From contig NZ_JABSNU010000008.1 of assembly GCF_013266735.1 (NCBI RefSeq), forward strand, positions 62,001 through 126,000: DNA of 64,000 bases, written 5' to 3'. Shown piece by piece: positions 33,495-42,700 of the stretch (position 1 is the first letter of the stretch; every line of letters starts with the position of its first letter). The DNA is from Pedobacter foliorum. Lineage in GTDB: Bacteria > Bacteroidota > Bacteroidia > Sphingobacteriales > Sphingobacteriaceae. Below the pieces are notes generated by a model. The model did no database searches, had not been told where the DNA came from, and saw only the letters and a list, made by a program, of their open reading frames with translations. Made by a program: the position numbers and the translations under genes.

Positions 33495-35129
33495 TTAGTG
33501 TCCGGCTAGTATCTTCGTAACGATAACAATTAGCCCTTTTCTGGCACTTTCATTGTATTCAGTAACAGCCTTGTCTCCCTTAAATACACGAATTGTTTTT
33601 AGACCTCTTGGGTATATTACCTCATCAAGTTTAAATCCATTTTTGGTTTTTTTGTAACTTGCTTCCTTACCGTCAACAAGAATTACAGGGTCTGTAAGCG
33701 GAGTTCCAGCTAGGTAGTTCACAATTTTTCCAGCTTCTTCTTTTGTCTCATCCTGAGCGATAAACATTGGCAGTTGTTTAGTATATCCACCAAATAACAT
33801 GTTTGCTTTACTATTTAATAATTTTTTGTCGCTTGGATATTTATCCTCGTTACCTGAATAGATGAAGCCTTTATAGAAATGATATGTGCCTTTTGTCAGT
33901 GATACTGTATCATTAAATTCGTTAAGGTAAGCCAAATATTCATCCTGCCATTCAAAATTATCAGATTCTAACATTTTAAAATTACCAGCTTTCTTATTCT
34001 CATTAACCTCAAAGGATATAATGATTATGCCCTCCTTGAAGTTTCGGCCAGTTCCCTCCCTTTTGAAATTGTGGGTATAATCACTCAGGTTAATCGGAAT
34101 ATCTTGGCGACGAGATTCTAACTCCTTTAATTGTGAAGCATTGTTTTTTTTCTTCTTATTTTTCATCTTAAGAGCAGAGGTAGTCTCGATCTCGCGCTTT
34201 AAATTCCCGATTGGATTGATGTCGGTTTTGGGATGATTTATAATGATTGGGACTACCTTGTCGGTAATCTTAGTGATGATTTTCGCTTCAGCACCGGTGG
34301 CTGATGAAAAAATAACCATACCTGCAAAAAGAGGTACTGAGAGCCCATACTTCAGTATGGCAACCTTACGAGATTTTGTTTTGTGTAACATAATGATTCT
34401 CCTTTTTAATAATGATTGATTATAAAAACTGTTTGTTAATTGCTGAGGTTGGGTATCAAAAACATTGGAGACCAGCAAGAGCGCATATGCTGATTTACTT
34501 TCCAATGTTGAGGCGGCAGTTTCGTCTGCAATAAATTCATGTATATTTTTAACAGCATTTTTATAGAGGTAGGCGATAGGATTGAACCAGTTCATAGCGG
34601 TAAAAAGCTCAAAGAAAATCACATCGGCAGAGTGCCATTGTTTTGCATGTACCAGCTCATGTTTCATGATGGTTTCCTGACCTTCTAATTCATTATCTAC
34701 AGAAATCGTATTAAAAAAGCTAAATGCTTGTCTCTTACTACCTCGTTTTAAAATTTGGTTTAGTAGATAGAGCTTTCTTAAAAAATTGATCAAAAAGATC
34801 GCGGTTACCAAGCCGTAGATTATCAAAAACCATTCTACTGCGGACAGGGAAGATTCTTCTGCTTTAAGTGTTGTTATAATAGTGGTCGTTTGGGAGACTG
34901 TAACCGCAGCTTCTATGTTTTGAGCTAATTGCTGTACCTTTTCAGTAACAAATAGTTCCTTTATCCAATCTGCACGTAAAAGCGGAATAAAAAGAGCGAG
35001 TGCAGCTGAACCAACCAAATAGAAGCGGTTTAGCCTAAAGAAAGTCTCATTACGAAGTAATACAAGATAAAAAAGATAAAAGAGGAGCAGGTAGAGATTT
35101 ACCTGCAAGAGGTAGGTTAGGGCGTTCAT
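33495..35129 (-). CDS. M56 (BlaR1-type) metallopeptidase with TonB-plug-like tail
   Basis: This is a 544-aa membrane protease. It has N-terminal helices at about residues 5-25, 35-52 and 98-120, a zinc motif HELVH at 157-161, and FIADE near residue 200. A further helix near residue 260 crosses the membrane to a large C-terminal region. There the last 75 residues (VILVDGKEASYKKT, TIRVFKGDKAVTEY, GLIVIVTK) follow the pattern of the plug domain of TonB-dependent receptors. It differs from the M56 peptidase at 17.7 kb, which has a proline repeat tail instead. The sensed signal is unknown. The start overlaps the blaI-like stop by 4 nt. Confidence 0.88.
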   Translation of the reverse strand: MNALTYLLQVNLYLLLFYLFYLVLLRNETFFRLNRFYLVGSAALALFIPLLRADWIKELFVTEKVQQLAQNIEAAVTVSQTTTIITTLKAEESSLSAVEWFLIIYGLVTAIFLINFLRKLYLLNQILKRGSKRQAFSFFNTISVDNELEGQETIMKHELVHAKQWHSADVIFFELFTAMNWFNPIAYLYKNAVKNIHEFIADETAASTLESKSAYALLLVSNVFDTQPQQLTNSFYNQSLLKRRIIMLHKTKSRKVAILKYGLSVPLFAGMVIFSSATGAEAKIITKITDKVVPIIINHPKTDINPIGNLKREIETTSALKMKNKKKKNNASQLKELESRRQDIPINLSDYTHNFKREGTGRNFKEGIIIISFEVNENKKAGNFKMLESDNFEWQDEYLAYLNEFNDTVSLTKGTYHFYKGFIYSGNEDKYPSDKKLLNSKANMLFGGYTKQLPMFIAQDETKEEAGKIVNYLAGTPLTDPVILVDGKEASYKKTKNGFKLDEVIYPRGLKTIRVFKGDKAVTEYNESARKGLIVIVTKILAGH

Positions 35130-35500
35130 TTTTGGTTCTTTTTAAGGTCTTCAATTAGTTTTAGTATTTCATCAGCTTCTTTTAAGTCTACCTTTTCTTG
35201 CTTTAGAAAGAAGGAAAACATCTTTTCAACAGAATTACCGAAATAGCTATTCAACAATTTGCCTGTAGCAAATTCCTTATACTCATCTATACTGATAATA
35301 GGGAAGTACCGATGAGTAGTGCCAAATGCCTCATGATTTACAAAACCCTTACCTTCTAATATTCTGATGATTGTAGATACTGTTGTGGTTGCAGGCTTGG
35401 GATCTGGAAGGTATTCTATTACATCCTTTACAAAAGCTTGTTTAAGTTCCCATAGCACTTGCATGATCTGTTCTTCTGCCTTGGTCAATTCTTTCATCAT
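35126..35500 (-). CDS. BlaI/MecI/CopY family repressor, second copy
   Basis: This is a 124-aa winged-helix repressor, clearly paralogous to the one at 19.1 kb (shared MRELTKAEEQ-type start, KPATTTVSTIIRILEGKGF, FGTTHRYFPIISIDEY). It is translationally coupled to the M56 protease. A perfect 36-bp palindrome lies 94-129 nt upstream and is the obvious operator candidate. Confidence 0.92.
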   Translation of the reverse strand: MMKELTKAEEQIMQVLWELKQAFVKDVIEYLPDPKPATTTVSTIIRILEGKGFVNHEAFGTTHRYFPIISIDEYKEFATGKLLNSYFGNSVEKMFSFFLKQEKVDLKEADEILKLIEDLKKNQK

Positions 35501-35593
35501 TGGAGCTGGTATAAATATATTTGGTTAACATTTAATTTTAATCCTAATTCAATGTATTAAAACATAGTGGGTTAGAATATAAATCTAATATAG

Positions 35594-35629
35594 AACTAAT
35601 ATTTTAGTTGCGCAACTAAAATATTAGTT
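35594..35629. promoter_or_regulatory. Perfect 36-bp palindrome, candidate BlaI-like operator
   Basis: The left arm is AACTAATATTTTAGTTGC and the right arm is its exact reverse complement. Each arm itself is a dyad, ACTAATATTTTAGT, so the site can be read as two adjacent repressor sites. It lies between the second blaI-like gene (minus) and the GH25 gene (plus), and could control both. Confidence 0.7.
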
Positions 35630-35690
35630 TCTTCAAATATTTTTTTTACAGCCATCCAAAATTGGCTATATAATGTATTTTTGCAGCATC

Positions 35691-36593
35691 ATGCCGCCAG
35701 CACAAAGAAAAACACCTGTTTCGCAAAAGACAGCCATTCCCCGAAAAACTACTGTACCGCGTAAAAAAGCTGCTCCAAGAAAAAAGCAAGTGAAGAAAAA
35801 GCCCTGGTCTATGCAGGTTAAGTTCTTGCTTGTGGTCGTATTGCTTGTTCTACTGTCTCCTTTTTATTATGCCTATATTATTAGAGGGTTTACTTCAACA
35901 TGGAGGTGGCTAAAGGATCTGGGAGAGGATCCTGCTTATCGTACTTATAGGAGTTTTAATATCCGGATACCAAAGAATTACAATATACATGGCATAGATG
36001 TTTCTTATTATCAGGGTAAAATTGATTGGAAAAGGGTTAGGGCAATGGAAGAAGATGACGTGCGCGTACACTTTGCATTTATAAAGGCTACAGAAGGGAT
36101 GCTGAGTGTTGATCCTTACTTTCAACGAAACTGGCGTGAAGCAGCTAAGGTAGGTATTGTCTGTGGAGCATACCATTTTTTCAGACCCCAGAAATCTGGT
36201 AGCTGGCAGGCTAAGTTCTTTCTGCAAACGGTAAAATTTGAAGCTGGTGATCTTCCTCCAGTTGTTGATATTGAACAATTAAATGGGACTTCTCCTGCTA
36301 ATATGAGAGCTCAATTAAAGGAGTTTGTTTCTTATGTAGAAAAGAAAGAGCAAGTGAAGCCGATTATTTATACCGGTTTGTCATTTTACAACGATTATCT
36401 TAAAGGGTATTTTGATGATTATCCTTTATGGATTGCACATTATCACCAACCTAAGCTTAAAGTTAATGATGCCACTAAATGGTTCTTTTGGCAGCATTCT
36501 GATAAAGCCAGAATCTCTGGCATTAACCATGCGGTGGATTTTAATGTTTTTAAAGGTGACAGTACCACTTTTACACAAATGTTGATTAAATAA
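35691..36593 (+). CDS. GH25 lysozyme, membrane-anchored
   Basis: This is a 300-aa muramidase of glycoside hydrolase family 25. A Lys/Arg/Pro-rich N-terminus (about 40 residues) precedes one membrane helix (FLLVVVLLVLLSPFYY), so the enzyme is anchored and faces the periplasm. The catalytic domain shows GIDVSYYQGKIDW (Asp), FAFIKATEG (Glu) and PPVVDIEQL (Asp-x-Glu). It cuts the MurNAc-GlcNAc bond of peptidoglycan. An ORF start at 35673 is possible, but a -7 box TATTTTTG (35676-35683) overlaps it, so the ATG at 35691 is chosen. Confidence 0.92.
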   Translation: MPPAQRKTPVSQKTAIPRKTTVPRKKAAPRKKQVKKKPWSMQVKFLLVVVLLVLLSPFYYAYIIRGFTSTWRWLKDLGEDPAYRTYRSFNIRIPKNYNIHGIDVSYYQGKIDWKRVRAMEEDDVRVHFAFIKATEGMLSVDPYFQRNWREAAKVGIVCGAYHFFRPQKSGSWQAKFFLQTVKFEAGDLPPVVDIEQLNGTSPANMRAQLKEFVSYVEKKEQVKPIIYTGLSFYNDYLKGYFDDYPLWIAHYHQPKLKVNDATKWFFWQHSDKARISGINHAVDFNVFKGDSTTFTQMLIK

Positions 36594-36710
36594 AATTCTT
36601 TCTGAGTTTAGAAAGCTTTCTTTTATCATAAAGAAAAATAAGTGCAGATATAAAAATATATTGAATCATTATTTCTAATATTACTAAAAATTAGTTTTAA
36701 ATATTGGGAT

Positions 36711-37244
36711 ATGCAGGAGCTGGTCATTCGCATTCGGGAAAATGAGGACGAATCTGCATTTAATGAGCTTTATGAGAGGTATGCACATAAGTTTTTCCAA
36801 TTCGCACAATCATTTGTGGGAGAGCGAGAGATTGCCGAAGAAATTGTAAATGATGTATTGGTAAAGCTTTGGATGGAACGTAATAAAAACCTGCACATTA
36901 AAAATATGCAGGTTTATCTTTATGCATCCATCAAGAATGGCTGTTTAAATCATTTGCGTAGTGTATCTTCAAAAAAAAATAATGAGATTAAGGTAACTGA
37001 GGCTTATTACTTCCATCTGTCTATAGATCCATCTCAAATACTGATTAGTAAAGAACTATCTGACAATATGCTAAAGGCTATCAATGAACTACCTGCCAGA
37101 TGCAAACTCATTTTTAAAATGGTAAAGGAAGACGATCTCTCTTGTAAAGAGGTGGCGACTATCCTTGGGTTATCCGACAAGACCATTTTTGCACAACTAT
37201 CTATTGCGCTTAAAAAATTAGACTCAGCAATTCACAGTAAATAG
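36711..37244 (+). CDS. ECF RNA polymerase sigma factor (FecI-like)
   Basis: This is a 177-aa sigma-70 ECF factor. Region 2 spans about residues 10-80 (FNELYERYAHKFFQFAQSF, EEIVNDVLVKLW), and region 4 spans about 115-170 (INELPARCKLIFKMVKEDDL, SCKEVATILGLSDKTIFAQL). It belongs to the Bacteroidota group that works with FecR-type anti-sigma proteins to turn on SusC/SusD genes. Its partner FecR is not next to it but 4.2 kb downstream, after an inserted receptor/two-component block. Confidence 0.93.
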   Translation: MQELVIRIRENEDESAFNELYERYAHKFFQFAQSFVGEREIAEEIVNDVLVKLWMERNKNLHIKNMQVYLYASIKNGCLNHLRSVSSKKNNEIKVTEAYYFHLSIDPSQILISKELSDNMLKAINELPARCKLIFKMVKEDDLSCKEVATILGLSDKTIFAQLSIALKKLDSAIHSK

Positions 37245-37258
37245 ATATTAAAGTAATA

Positions 37259-39487
37259 CTACGGTGTTGTAGTCAGCACGCGGTTTTGTTCATCCATGGC
37301 ACCGTTCCTGTCCCTAAGCCTTTTATTATCCTTTGCATTTTTACTGATCTTGTAACTGAAAGACAGGATTACCGTCCTGCTGTCTCCACGGTTTTTATAA
37401 CTGGCACCAGATCCTGCTACATTTATGATTTTTCCACGGGTAATTGCTGAATAAAACAAATCGCTGCCGCTGATGCCAATTGAGCCATTTCCTTTAAACA
37501 ATTGTTGTTTAATGCCGGCTCGCCATGCCATTATTCCCTTAGTTGTATTCTGTCCTGAAAATGATCTACCCCCCCAGTTCATAACTAGTTCTGCTGTGCA
37601 ACTTTTGCTGATCGCAAAATGATTGAACCAGTTGAATGAATACGCAAAAAATGTGGTGTCTATACGTTTATCATCCAAAAGCACGTTCATATGAATCCGT
37701 TCTGGGTTTATCGAAAAATCAGCATTCCACCATTTAAATACGTCTTTATTATAGGTTACCATTATTCCGGCAATCTGGAGGTTACCGGTATTCTCTAGGC
37801 GTTTTACATACACGTCATTCATAGGCCGAATTACGGATCCGCTGATGTTGGACAGGTCGGAGTAATATAGTATCGTGTTCAGTTGCTCTTTGAATACATG
37901 TGTAAACTCAAATGTATTTGTAAAATCGGGTTTTAAAAATGGATTTCCTACTACTTGATTGTAACGCTGCACCAACGAAAGGAAGGGGTTAAGACGATCA
38001 TATCCAGGACGCCCAATTCGTCTGCCATAACTGAAAAAAAACTGGTTGGTATTTGTGGTGTCTGGTTTAAAAGAGATAAACAGTGTAGGGAAAGCATTTA
38101 GATAACTTCGGTGGAAGGAAGAGTCGGCAACCATAGCATTTCCAAGCTGGTGCCCATTAGATTGTGTATGCTCCGCTCTTAAACCAGCCTTTACTCCAAA
38201 TTTGCCAATTTCTTTAAATCCTTCCAGGTAAGCTGCAGAGATCGTTTCCTTATAATAGAATTGGTTGCTGCGGTTATAGTCAACTTGCTCAGCGAGCTCT
38301 TCGCCCGTAAAATAATTGGCTTTGTTGTCCGTGCTAACTTTGCTGATTTTTAGGCCCATATTGAGCTTGATCCTGTTTTTTAGCGGTATGGCTAAATCTG
38401 TCTTTGCCGAATAGATATTGATTTGCCTCGGTAACATACCGCGTATCCTTTCTTTATTCAATAGTTCACCCTGTGGAGTAAATGTGTGGTTACTAAATAT
38501 CTGGTCAATTTGTGTATGGTATTGGCCATAATCCAGATCTACACCCAGTTCTGTACCTAGTGAATCAAACTGGTGTACCATATTCAAATTCATCAGTTGG
38601 TTTCGGAATTTATTATTGGCGTCATTTGCCGAGAAGATTGAAGAATCCAGCTGATGCGCAGCATTGAAAATCCTGTTGCGGTTTTCTCCTCGCTCAGTTA
38701 CTGAATTCCTGGTAGCGTTTGCTATAAATCCAATAGTGGTCTTCTTGTTGAGGTAATAATCTGCTCCAAGTTTGATGTTTCCATTACTGCGGGTATAAAC
38801 GATTTCACTTTCTTGATCTAATGTTGTCATGGGTGTTCCATCAGGGTTCAGAAAACGCCTGAGGGACGAGGCATTTTCGAAGTCTTTGGGACTACCGGCC
38901 CCGACATTGGCGAACAGGTTTAGCTTACCTACCCTATAGTTCATATTTAAAGAGCCGTTCGCTTTTCGATAGACGCCTGTTCCCAAATTACCGGATAGGG
39001 AAGCATTATATCCTGGTTGGTTGTTTTTTTTGGTAATAATATTAATCACTCCACCACTGCCTGCTGCATCATATTTGGCAGGCGGATTGGGCATTAACTC
39101 GATCTTGTCTAGCAGGTCGGTTGGCAGGGACTTAAGATAAGCGGCAAGGTCTGCACCTGATAGGTAAGTTGGTTTACCATCTACATAAATGGTTGCACCT
39201 TTACCCATCAGGTTAATGTTTCCATCATCGTTTACGCGCAGTCCGGGCAACCGTCCTAGCAAATCAAAAGCATCGATTCCTGCAGTGCTAATGAAACCCG
39301 AAACGTTGACTATTGTCCGATCTATTTTTCGTTCTATCATTTTTTTTCGGGTATTGATGATGACCTCTTTTAGTAGTTTCGTTTTAGTTACCGTGTCCTT
39401 TTTCAAAGTATCATTCTGTGTTTTTTTGTCTTGTGCCTTTGTAGTAAGAGCCCCGATAAAGAAGAAGAGAATAAAGTATTTTTTCAT
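37259..39487 (-). CDS. Outer-membrane TonB-dependent receptor-like barrel (OMP_b-brl_3)
   Basis: This is a 742-aa outer-membrane protein. The signal peptide ends at about residue 18 (TTKAQ). It lacks the CarboxypepD-like N-terminal domain that usual Bacteroidota members carry. A plug follows (LLGRLPGLRVNDDGNINLMG, ATIYVDGKPTY, SGGVINIITK), then a long 14-22-strand-type barrel ending in VILSFSYK with a short polar tail. It probably takes up or exports a small ligand. It is divergent from the LytS-like kinase with a 140-bp shared region, suggesting the kinase/regulator pair controls it. Confidence 0.88.
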   Translation of the reverse strand: MKKYFILFFFIGALTTKAQDKKTQNDTLKKDTVTKTKLLKEVIINTRKKMIERKIDRTIVNVSGFISTAGIDAFDLLGRLPGLRVNDDGNINLMGKGATIYVDGKPTYLSGADLAAYLKSLPTDLLDKIELMPNPPAKYDAAGSGGVINIITKKNNQPGYNASLSGNLGTGVYRKANGSLNMNYRVGKLNLFANVGAGSPKDFENASSLRRFLNPDGTPMTTLDQESEIVYTRSNGNIKLGADYYLNKKTTIGFIANATRNSVTERGENRNRIFNAAHQLDSSIFSANDANNKFRNQLMNLNMVHQFDSLGTELGVDLDYGQYHTQIDQIFSNHTFTPQGELLNKERIRGMLPRQINIYSAKTDLAIPLKNRIKLNMGLKISKVSTDNKANYFTGEELAEQVDYNRSNQFYYKETISAAYLEGFKEIGKFGVKAGLRAEHTQSNGHQLGNAMVADSSFHRSYLNAFPTLFISFKPDTTNTNQFFFSYGRRIGRPGYDRLNPFLSLVQRYNQVVGNPFLKPDFTNTFEFTHVFKEQLNTILYYSDLSNISGSVIRPMNDVYVKRLENTGNLQIAGIMVTYNKDVFKWWNADFSINPERIHMNVLLDDKRIDTTFFAYSFNWFNHFAISKSCTAELVMNWGGRSFSGQNTTKGIMAWRAGIKQQLFKGNGSIGISGSDLFYSAITRGKIINVAGSGASYKNRGDSRTVILSFSYKISKNAKDNKRLRDRNGAMDEQNRVLTTTP

Positions 39488-39627
39488 AGCTAATTTATAT
39501 GGTTATTCTGTCCAAATTACTTTTGATGAGGTGTTGTAAAGAGTATAATCGTTGAACCCTTGAATCACCTCGATCAACGCCTGAAAATTCACAGTTTATT
39601 TTTTAGTAAATAATGTAGTTTTGAATT

Positions 39628-40647
39628 ATGAAGAAGAAGACAGGGATACTAGTTGTTGCTTTCCTGGTGTTTTACAGTATGATACATCTTGGGTGGTATT
39701 TGCCAGATCTTTACAATGGCAAATTTAGCCTGGTAGATGAGCGAAGTTATGATGTGCGTTTAGCTAGTTTAGTGGTTGATGTAATACTGTCTTTTCTGTT
39801 TGTCTGGAGTACTTACTATACTTTATATATATTCTATCCCGTAAGAAAATATTTGCTCCTGGCAGTTACCTTAATTGCTACTTTCATCGCTTGCTTCATC
39901 ATCAGTTATATAGGCTCCCGATGGTTTTCAGAGGATCATGTCCGTTTATCGCAGTTTTTTAGGGGGCAAATTTTGTACAGTGCCTTCTATGTGGTTTTTG
40001 CTATGGTGTTTTATTTTGTGCAATATGCACAGTTTAAGGAATTGCGGGAACGGGAGCTGGCTGTTCAAAACCGGGATTCGTCGCTGGCTTTTCTCCGTTC
40101 GCAAATTAATCCTCATTTTTTATTCAATAACCTTAATAATATCTATTCATTAGTCTACCATCAATCAGATCAATCTTTGGCAGCTATTTCCGGCTTATCG
40201 GAATTACTGCGATATATGTTGTATGATACCAGTGAGACAATTAGTTTGGAAAAGGATGTTTATTATCTGGAAAAATATATTGAATTAGAGCAGTTACGCT
40301 TTGAAAAACCTTGTAAACTCAATTTTAACTATACTAGCACTTCTTTGGTTCAATTGCCTCCATTTTTGCTCATCCCTTTTATAGAAAATGCATTTAAGCA
40401 TGGAGCAATTGCTTATGACCATGCCTGGCTGGACGTCAGTATCTGTACTACACCTGATCGTGGGATGATTTTTAGCTGTACCAATGATATTGGTGTAAAG
40501 AACAAAGATCATGTCGGAGGAATAGGGATTGAAAATGTCCGTAAGCGCTTAGAGTTACTTTATCCCGGTAATCACCGTTTGGATATTGAAGATGAGGATA
40601 ATACCTTTAAGGTCGAATTGAAATTGGGTGCATATGAAAACCGTTAA
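39628..40647 (+). CDS. LytS/YpdA-type sensor histidine kinase
   Basis: This is a 339-aa membrane histidine kinase. Four helices occupy about residues 5-145. The phospho-acceptor box RSQINPHFLFNNLNNIYSL is at about 155-173, and the ATPase part has FLLIPFIENAFKHGA (N box) and GGIGIENVRKRLELLYP (G box). It has no separate sensor domain, so the signal is probably membrane-linked. It overlaps its response regulator by 14 nt. A TAGTTTTG -7 box ends 4 nt before the ATG, so the mRNA may be leaderless. Confidence 0.92.
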   Translation: MKKKTGILVVAFLVFYSMIHLGWYLPDLYNGKFSLVDERSYDVRLASLVVDVILSFLFVWSTYYTLYIFYPVRKYLLLAVTLIATFIACFIISYIGSRWFSEDHVRLSQFFRGQILYSAFYVVFAMVFYFVQYAQFKELRERELAVQNRDSSLAFLRSQINPHFLFNNLNNIYSLVYHQSDQSLAAISGLSELLRYMLYDTSETISLEKDVYYLEKYIELEQLRFEKPCKLNFNYTSTSLVQLPPFLLIPFIENAFKHGAIAYDHAWLDVSICTTPDRGMIFSCTNDIGVKNKDHVGGIGIENVRKRLELLYPGNHRLDIEDEDNTFKVELKLGAYENR

Positions 40648-41350
40648 TTCCATATCCTGCGTTGTTGTAGACGATGAATTTCCAGCGGTGAAGTTGTTGG
40701 CAGACTATGTGCAAAGAAGTAGCGGACTTGAGCTGCTACTCAAAACAACTTCTGCACTGGAGGCTCTTGGCTTCATCAATGATAATCAGGTCGACCTGGT
40801 TTTTATGGACGTGCAAATGCCTGAACTTAGTGGCATGGAGTTGATGAACATCATCAAAAGCTCAAATACTAAAGTTATTCTCACAACGGCCTATTCAGAT
40901 TATGCTGTGGCAGGATATGAGCAAGATGTGGTAGATTACCTACTTAAGCCCATTACTTTTGAGCGCTTCCTGATGTCAGTCAATAAAGCCCGGGCACGCA
41001 TATCCAATGAAAAAGCGATCACGATGCAAAGTCAGGTAGCAATCCCCTTATATATTTTTTTAAAAACGGAATACCGTATCCAAAAGGTTTCCCTCGCTTC
41101 AATTCAATATATCGAAGGACTTGGTGATTACATTAACCTGCACACTACGAACGGAAAAATTCTATCTCTGGAGCGTATGAAGAATATAGAAGAAACTCTT
41201 CCTCCAAGTTTTCTTCGGATTCATAAGTCTTATATCATCAATATCGACCAAATTGACTTTATAGAAAAAGGTCGCATCATCATCAATAAAGAATATCTTC
41301 CTATTGGCGACTCTTATAAAGAGAAAGTAAAACGCCATTTAGGTTTATAG
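40634..41350 (+). CDS. LytTR-type response regulator
   Basis: This is a 238-aa regulator. The receiver domain has DDE-type acidic residues and the phospho-acceptor Asp in LVFMDVQMPELSGMEL (about residue 58), plus LTTAYSDYAVAGY and LLKPITFERF. The LytTR DNA-binding domain follows from about residue 135 (SLASIQYIEGLGDYINLHT, RIHKSYIINIDQI). It is coupled to the kinase by a 14-nt overlap. The ATG at 40634 is preferred over the GTG two codons earlier. Confidence 0.92.
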   Translation: MKTVNSISCVVVDDEFPAVKLLADYVQRSSGLELLLKTTSALEALGFINDNQVDLVFMDVQMPELSGMELMNIIKSSNTKVILTTAYSDYAVAGYEQDVVDYLLKPITFERFLMSVNKARARISNEKAITMQSQVAIPLYIFLKTEYRIQKVSLASIQYIEGLGDYINLHTTNGKILSLERMKNIEETLPPSFLRIHKSYIINIDQIDFIEKGRIIINKEYLPIGDSYKEKVKRHLGL

Positions 41351-41434
41351 TCGCAGCGGAGAAAAAATATTTTTATTTCTTTTAGGAATATCGATGTACT
41401 CAGGTGTCTTTACCTTAGAACACTATTTATACAT

Positions 41435-42505
41435 ATGATAAAATCCAGGTTTATTGAATTAATGGCTAAAAGCATATCTAAATCTGCAACAGTAGAAGAA
41501 TTAGATGAGCTCGAAGTTTTTTTTGTTCATTTTCCGGAATATAGAAAGATGCAGGCTTTTACCGATGCATTAACAACAGAGGAAAAACAATCTGATACTT
41601 TAGTTAAGCAAAAGGTTATTAATAAAAAGATTGATGGCCTTTGGGATAGAATCAGAGTAGAAGAAAGTATTGTAATGCCTGTTAAAGAGGCAAAGATAAT
41701 GCCTTTAATGTATTGGAAATGGATAGCTGCGGTATTAATTGTGGGTGTCTTAGCTGTATTCTTCTACGTAAGAAAGCCAACTGCTCCAGATCAGTTTGCA
41801 GGTTCAGAAATGCATCGGATCGACGTTCCTTTTGGGAAAACCAAAGAATTGAAATTGTCGGACGGTACAAAAGTTAAATTGAATGCCGGAAGTACATTTA
41901 TTTATCCGGAAGTGTTTTCAGCAACAAGCAGGGAGGTTAGTCTTAAAGGGGAAGGTTTTTTTCAAGTAGAAAAAAATCCGAAAAGACCGTTCCTGGTACA
42001 TACAGAAAAGTTTATTGTAAAGGTATTGGGTACTGTCTTTAATGTTAAGGCTTATTCAACGGATAAAAAGACAGAAACCACATTGCTTAGTGGGAAAATT
42101 CTGGTTGAATTAAATGATAAGCCTGAAAAGAAGATTGTAATGCTACCCAATGAAAAGCTCACTGTTGCTAATGATTTAGATCATGGTGCAAAGACTAATA
42201 CAAAAGAAGCTGTGCTGGAATATCAACTGGAAAGGTTATCCGAAGCCAATACGCAGGATGTTAAAGAGATCGCCTGGTTAAGCAATAAAATGATTTTTAC
42301 GAATGAGAATTTTGAAGAGGTTGCTAAGCAGATAGAAAGGCGATTTGATGTGAAAGTTGCATTTGACGATGAAACCTTGAAAAAAGAGGAGATCAGTGGG
42401 GTGTTCGAAGAAGAATCACTAGAACAGGCACTCTCATTGATAAAAATGACTACACCATTTAAGTTTAGAAAAGACAAGGGAGTGATCCATCTCTCTGCAC
42501 CATAA
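41435..42505 (+). CDS. FecR-type anti-sigma factor (DUF4974)
   Basis: This is a 356-aa single-pass protein. The cytoplasmic N-terminus holds the sigma factor, the membrane helix is at about residues 87-105 (WKWIAAVLIVGVLAVFFYV), and the periplasmic FecR domain has RIDVPFGKTKELKLSDGTKV and LGTVFNVKAY. The C-terminal DUF4974 domain (KMIFTNENFEEVAKQIERRF, LSLIKMTTPF) is present. It should work with the SusC STN domain and the sigma factor at 36.7 kb. A TACCTTAG -7-like box lies at about 41411. Confidence 0.93.
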   Translation: MIKSRFIELMAKSISKSATVEELDELEVFFVHFPEYRKMQAFTDALTTEEKQSDTLVKQKVINKKIDGLWDRIRVEESIVMPVKEAKIMPLMYWKWIAAVLIVGVLAVFFYVRKPTAPDQFAGSEMHRIDVPFGKTKELKLSDGTKVKLNAGSTFIYPEVFSATSREVSLKGEGFFQVEKNPKRPFLVHTEKFIVKVLGTVFNVKAYSTDKKTETTLLSGKILVELNDKPEKKIVMLPNEKLTVANDLDHGAKTNTKEAVLEYQLERLSEANTQDVKEIAWLSNKMIFTNENFEEVAKQIERRFDVKVAFDDETLKKEEISGVFEEESLEQALSLIKMTTPFKFRKDKGVIHLSAP

Positions 42506-42549
42506 ACGCTAATAATTAACCAATAATAAAAAACCAAATTAAACTAAAA

Positions 42550-42579
42550 ATGAAGAAATTTTATCTGACCGATTCCTGA
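42550..42579 (+). other. Candidate 9-codon leader ORF before susC
   Basis: ATG starts the short frame MKKFYLTDS and a TGA stops it. It is followed by a 22-nt hairpin (42598-42619, GGGAAGAA / TTCTTCCC with a 6-nt loop) and another (AGAGTAAG 42645-42652 / CTTACTCT 42666-42673) before the SusC start. No T-run follows the first hairpin. It could be a leader peptide with an attenuator-like structure or a chance ORF. Confidence 0.35.
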
Positions 42580-42700
42580 AGATCCGCAAATAAATAAGGG
42601 AAGAATTGCAGTTCTTCCCCTTAAAAATCCGGATTTAATTCACAAGAGTAAGCGTTGTAAATGGACTTACTCTATTCCTTAATTTTCAAAAACAAATGTA

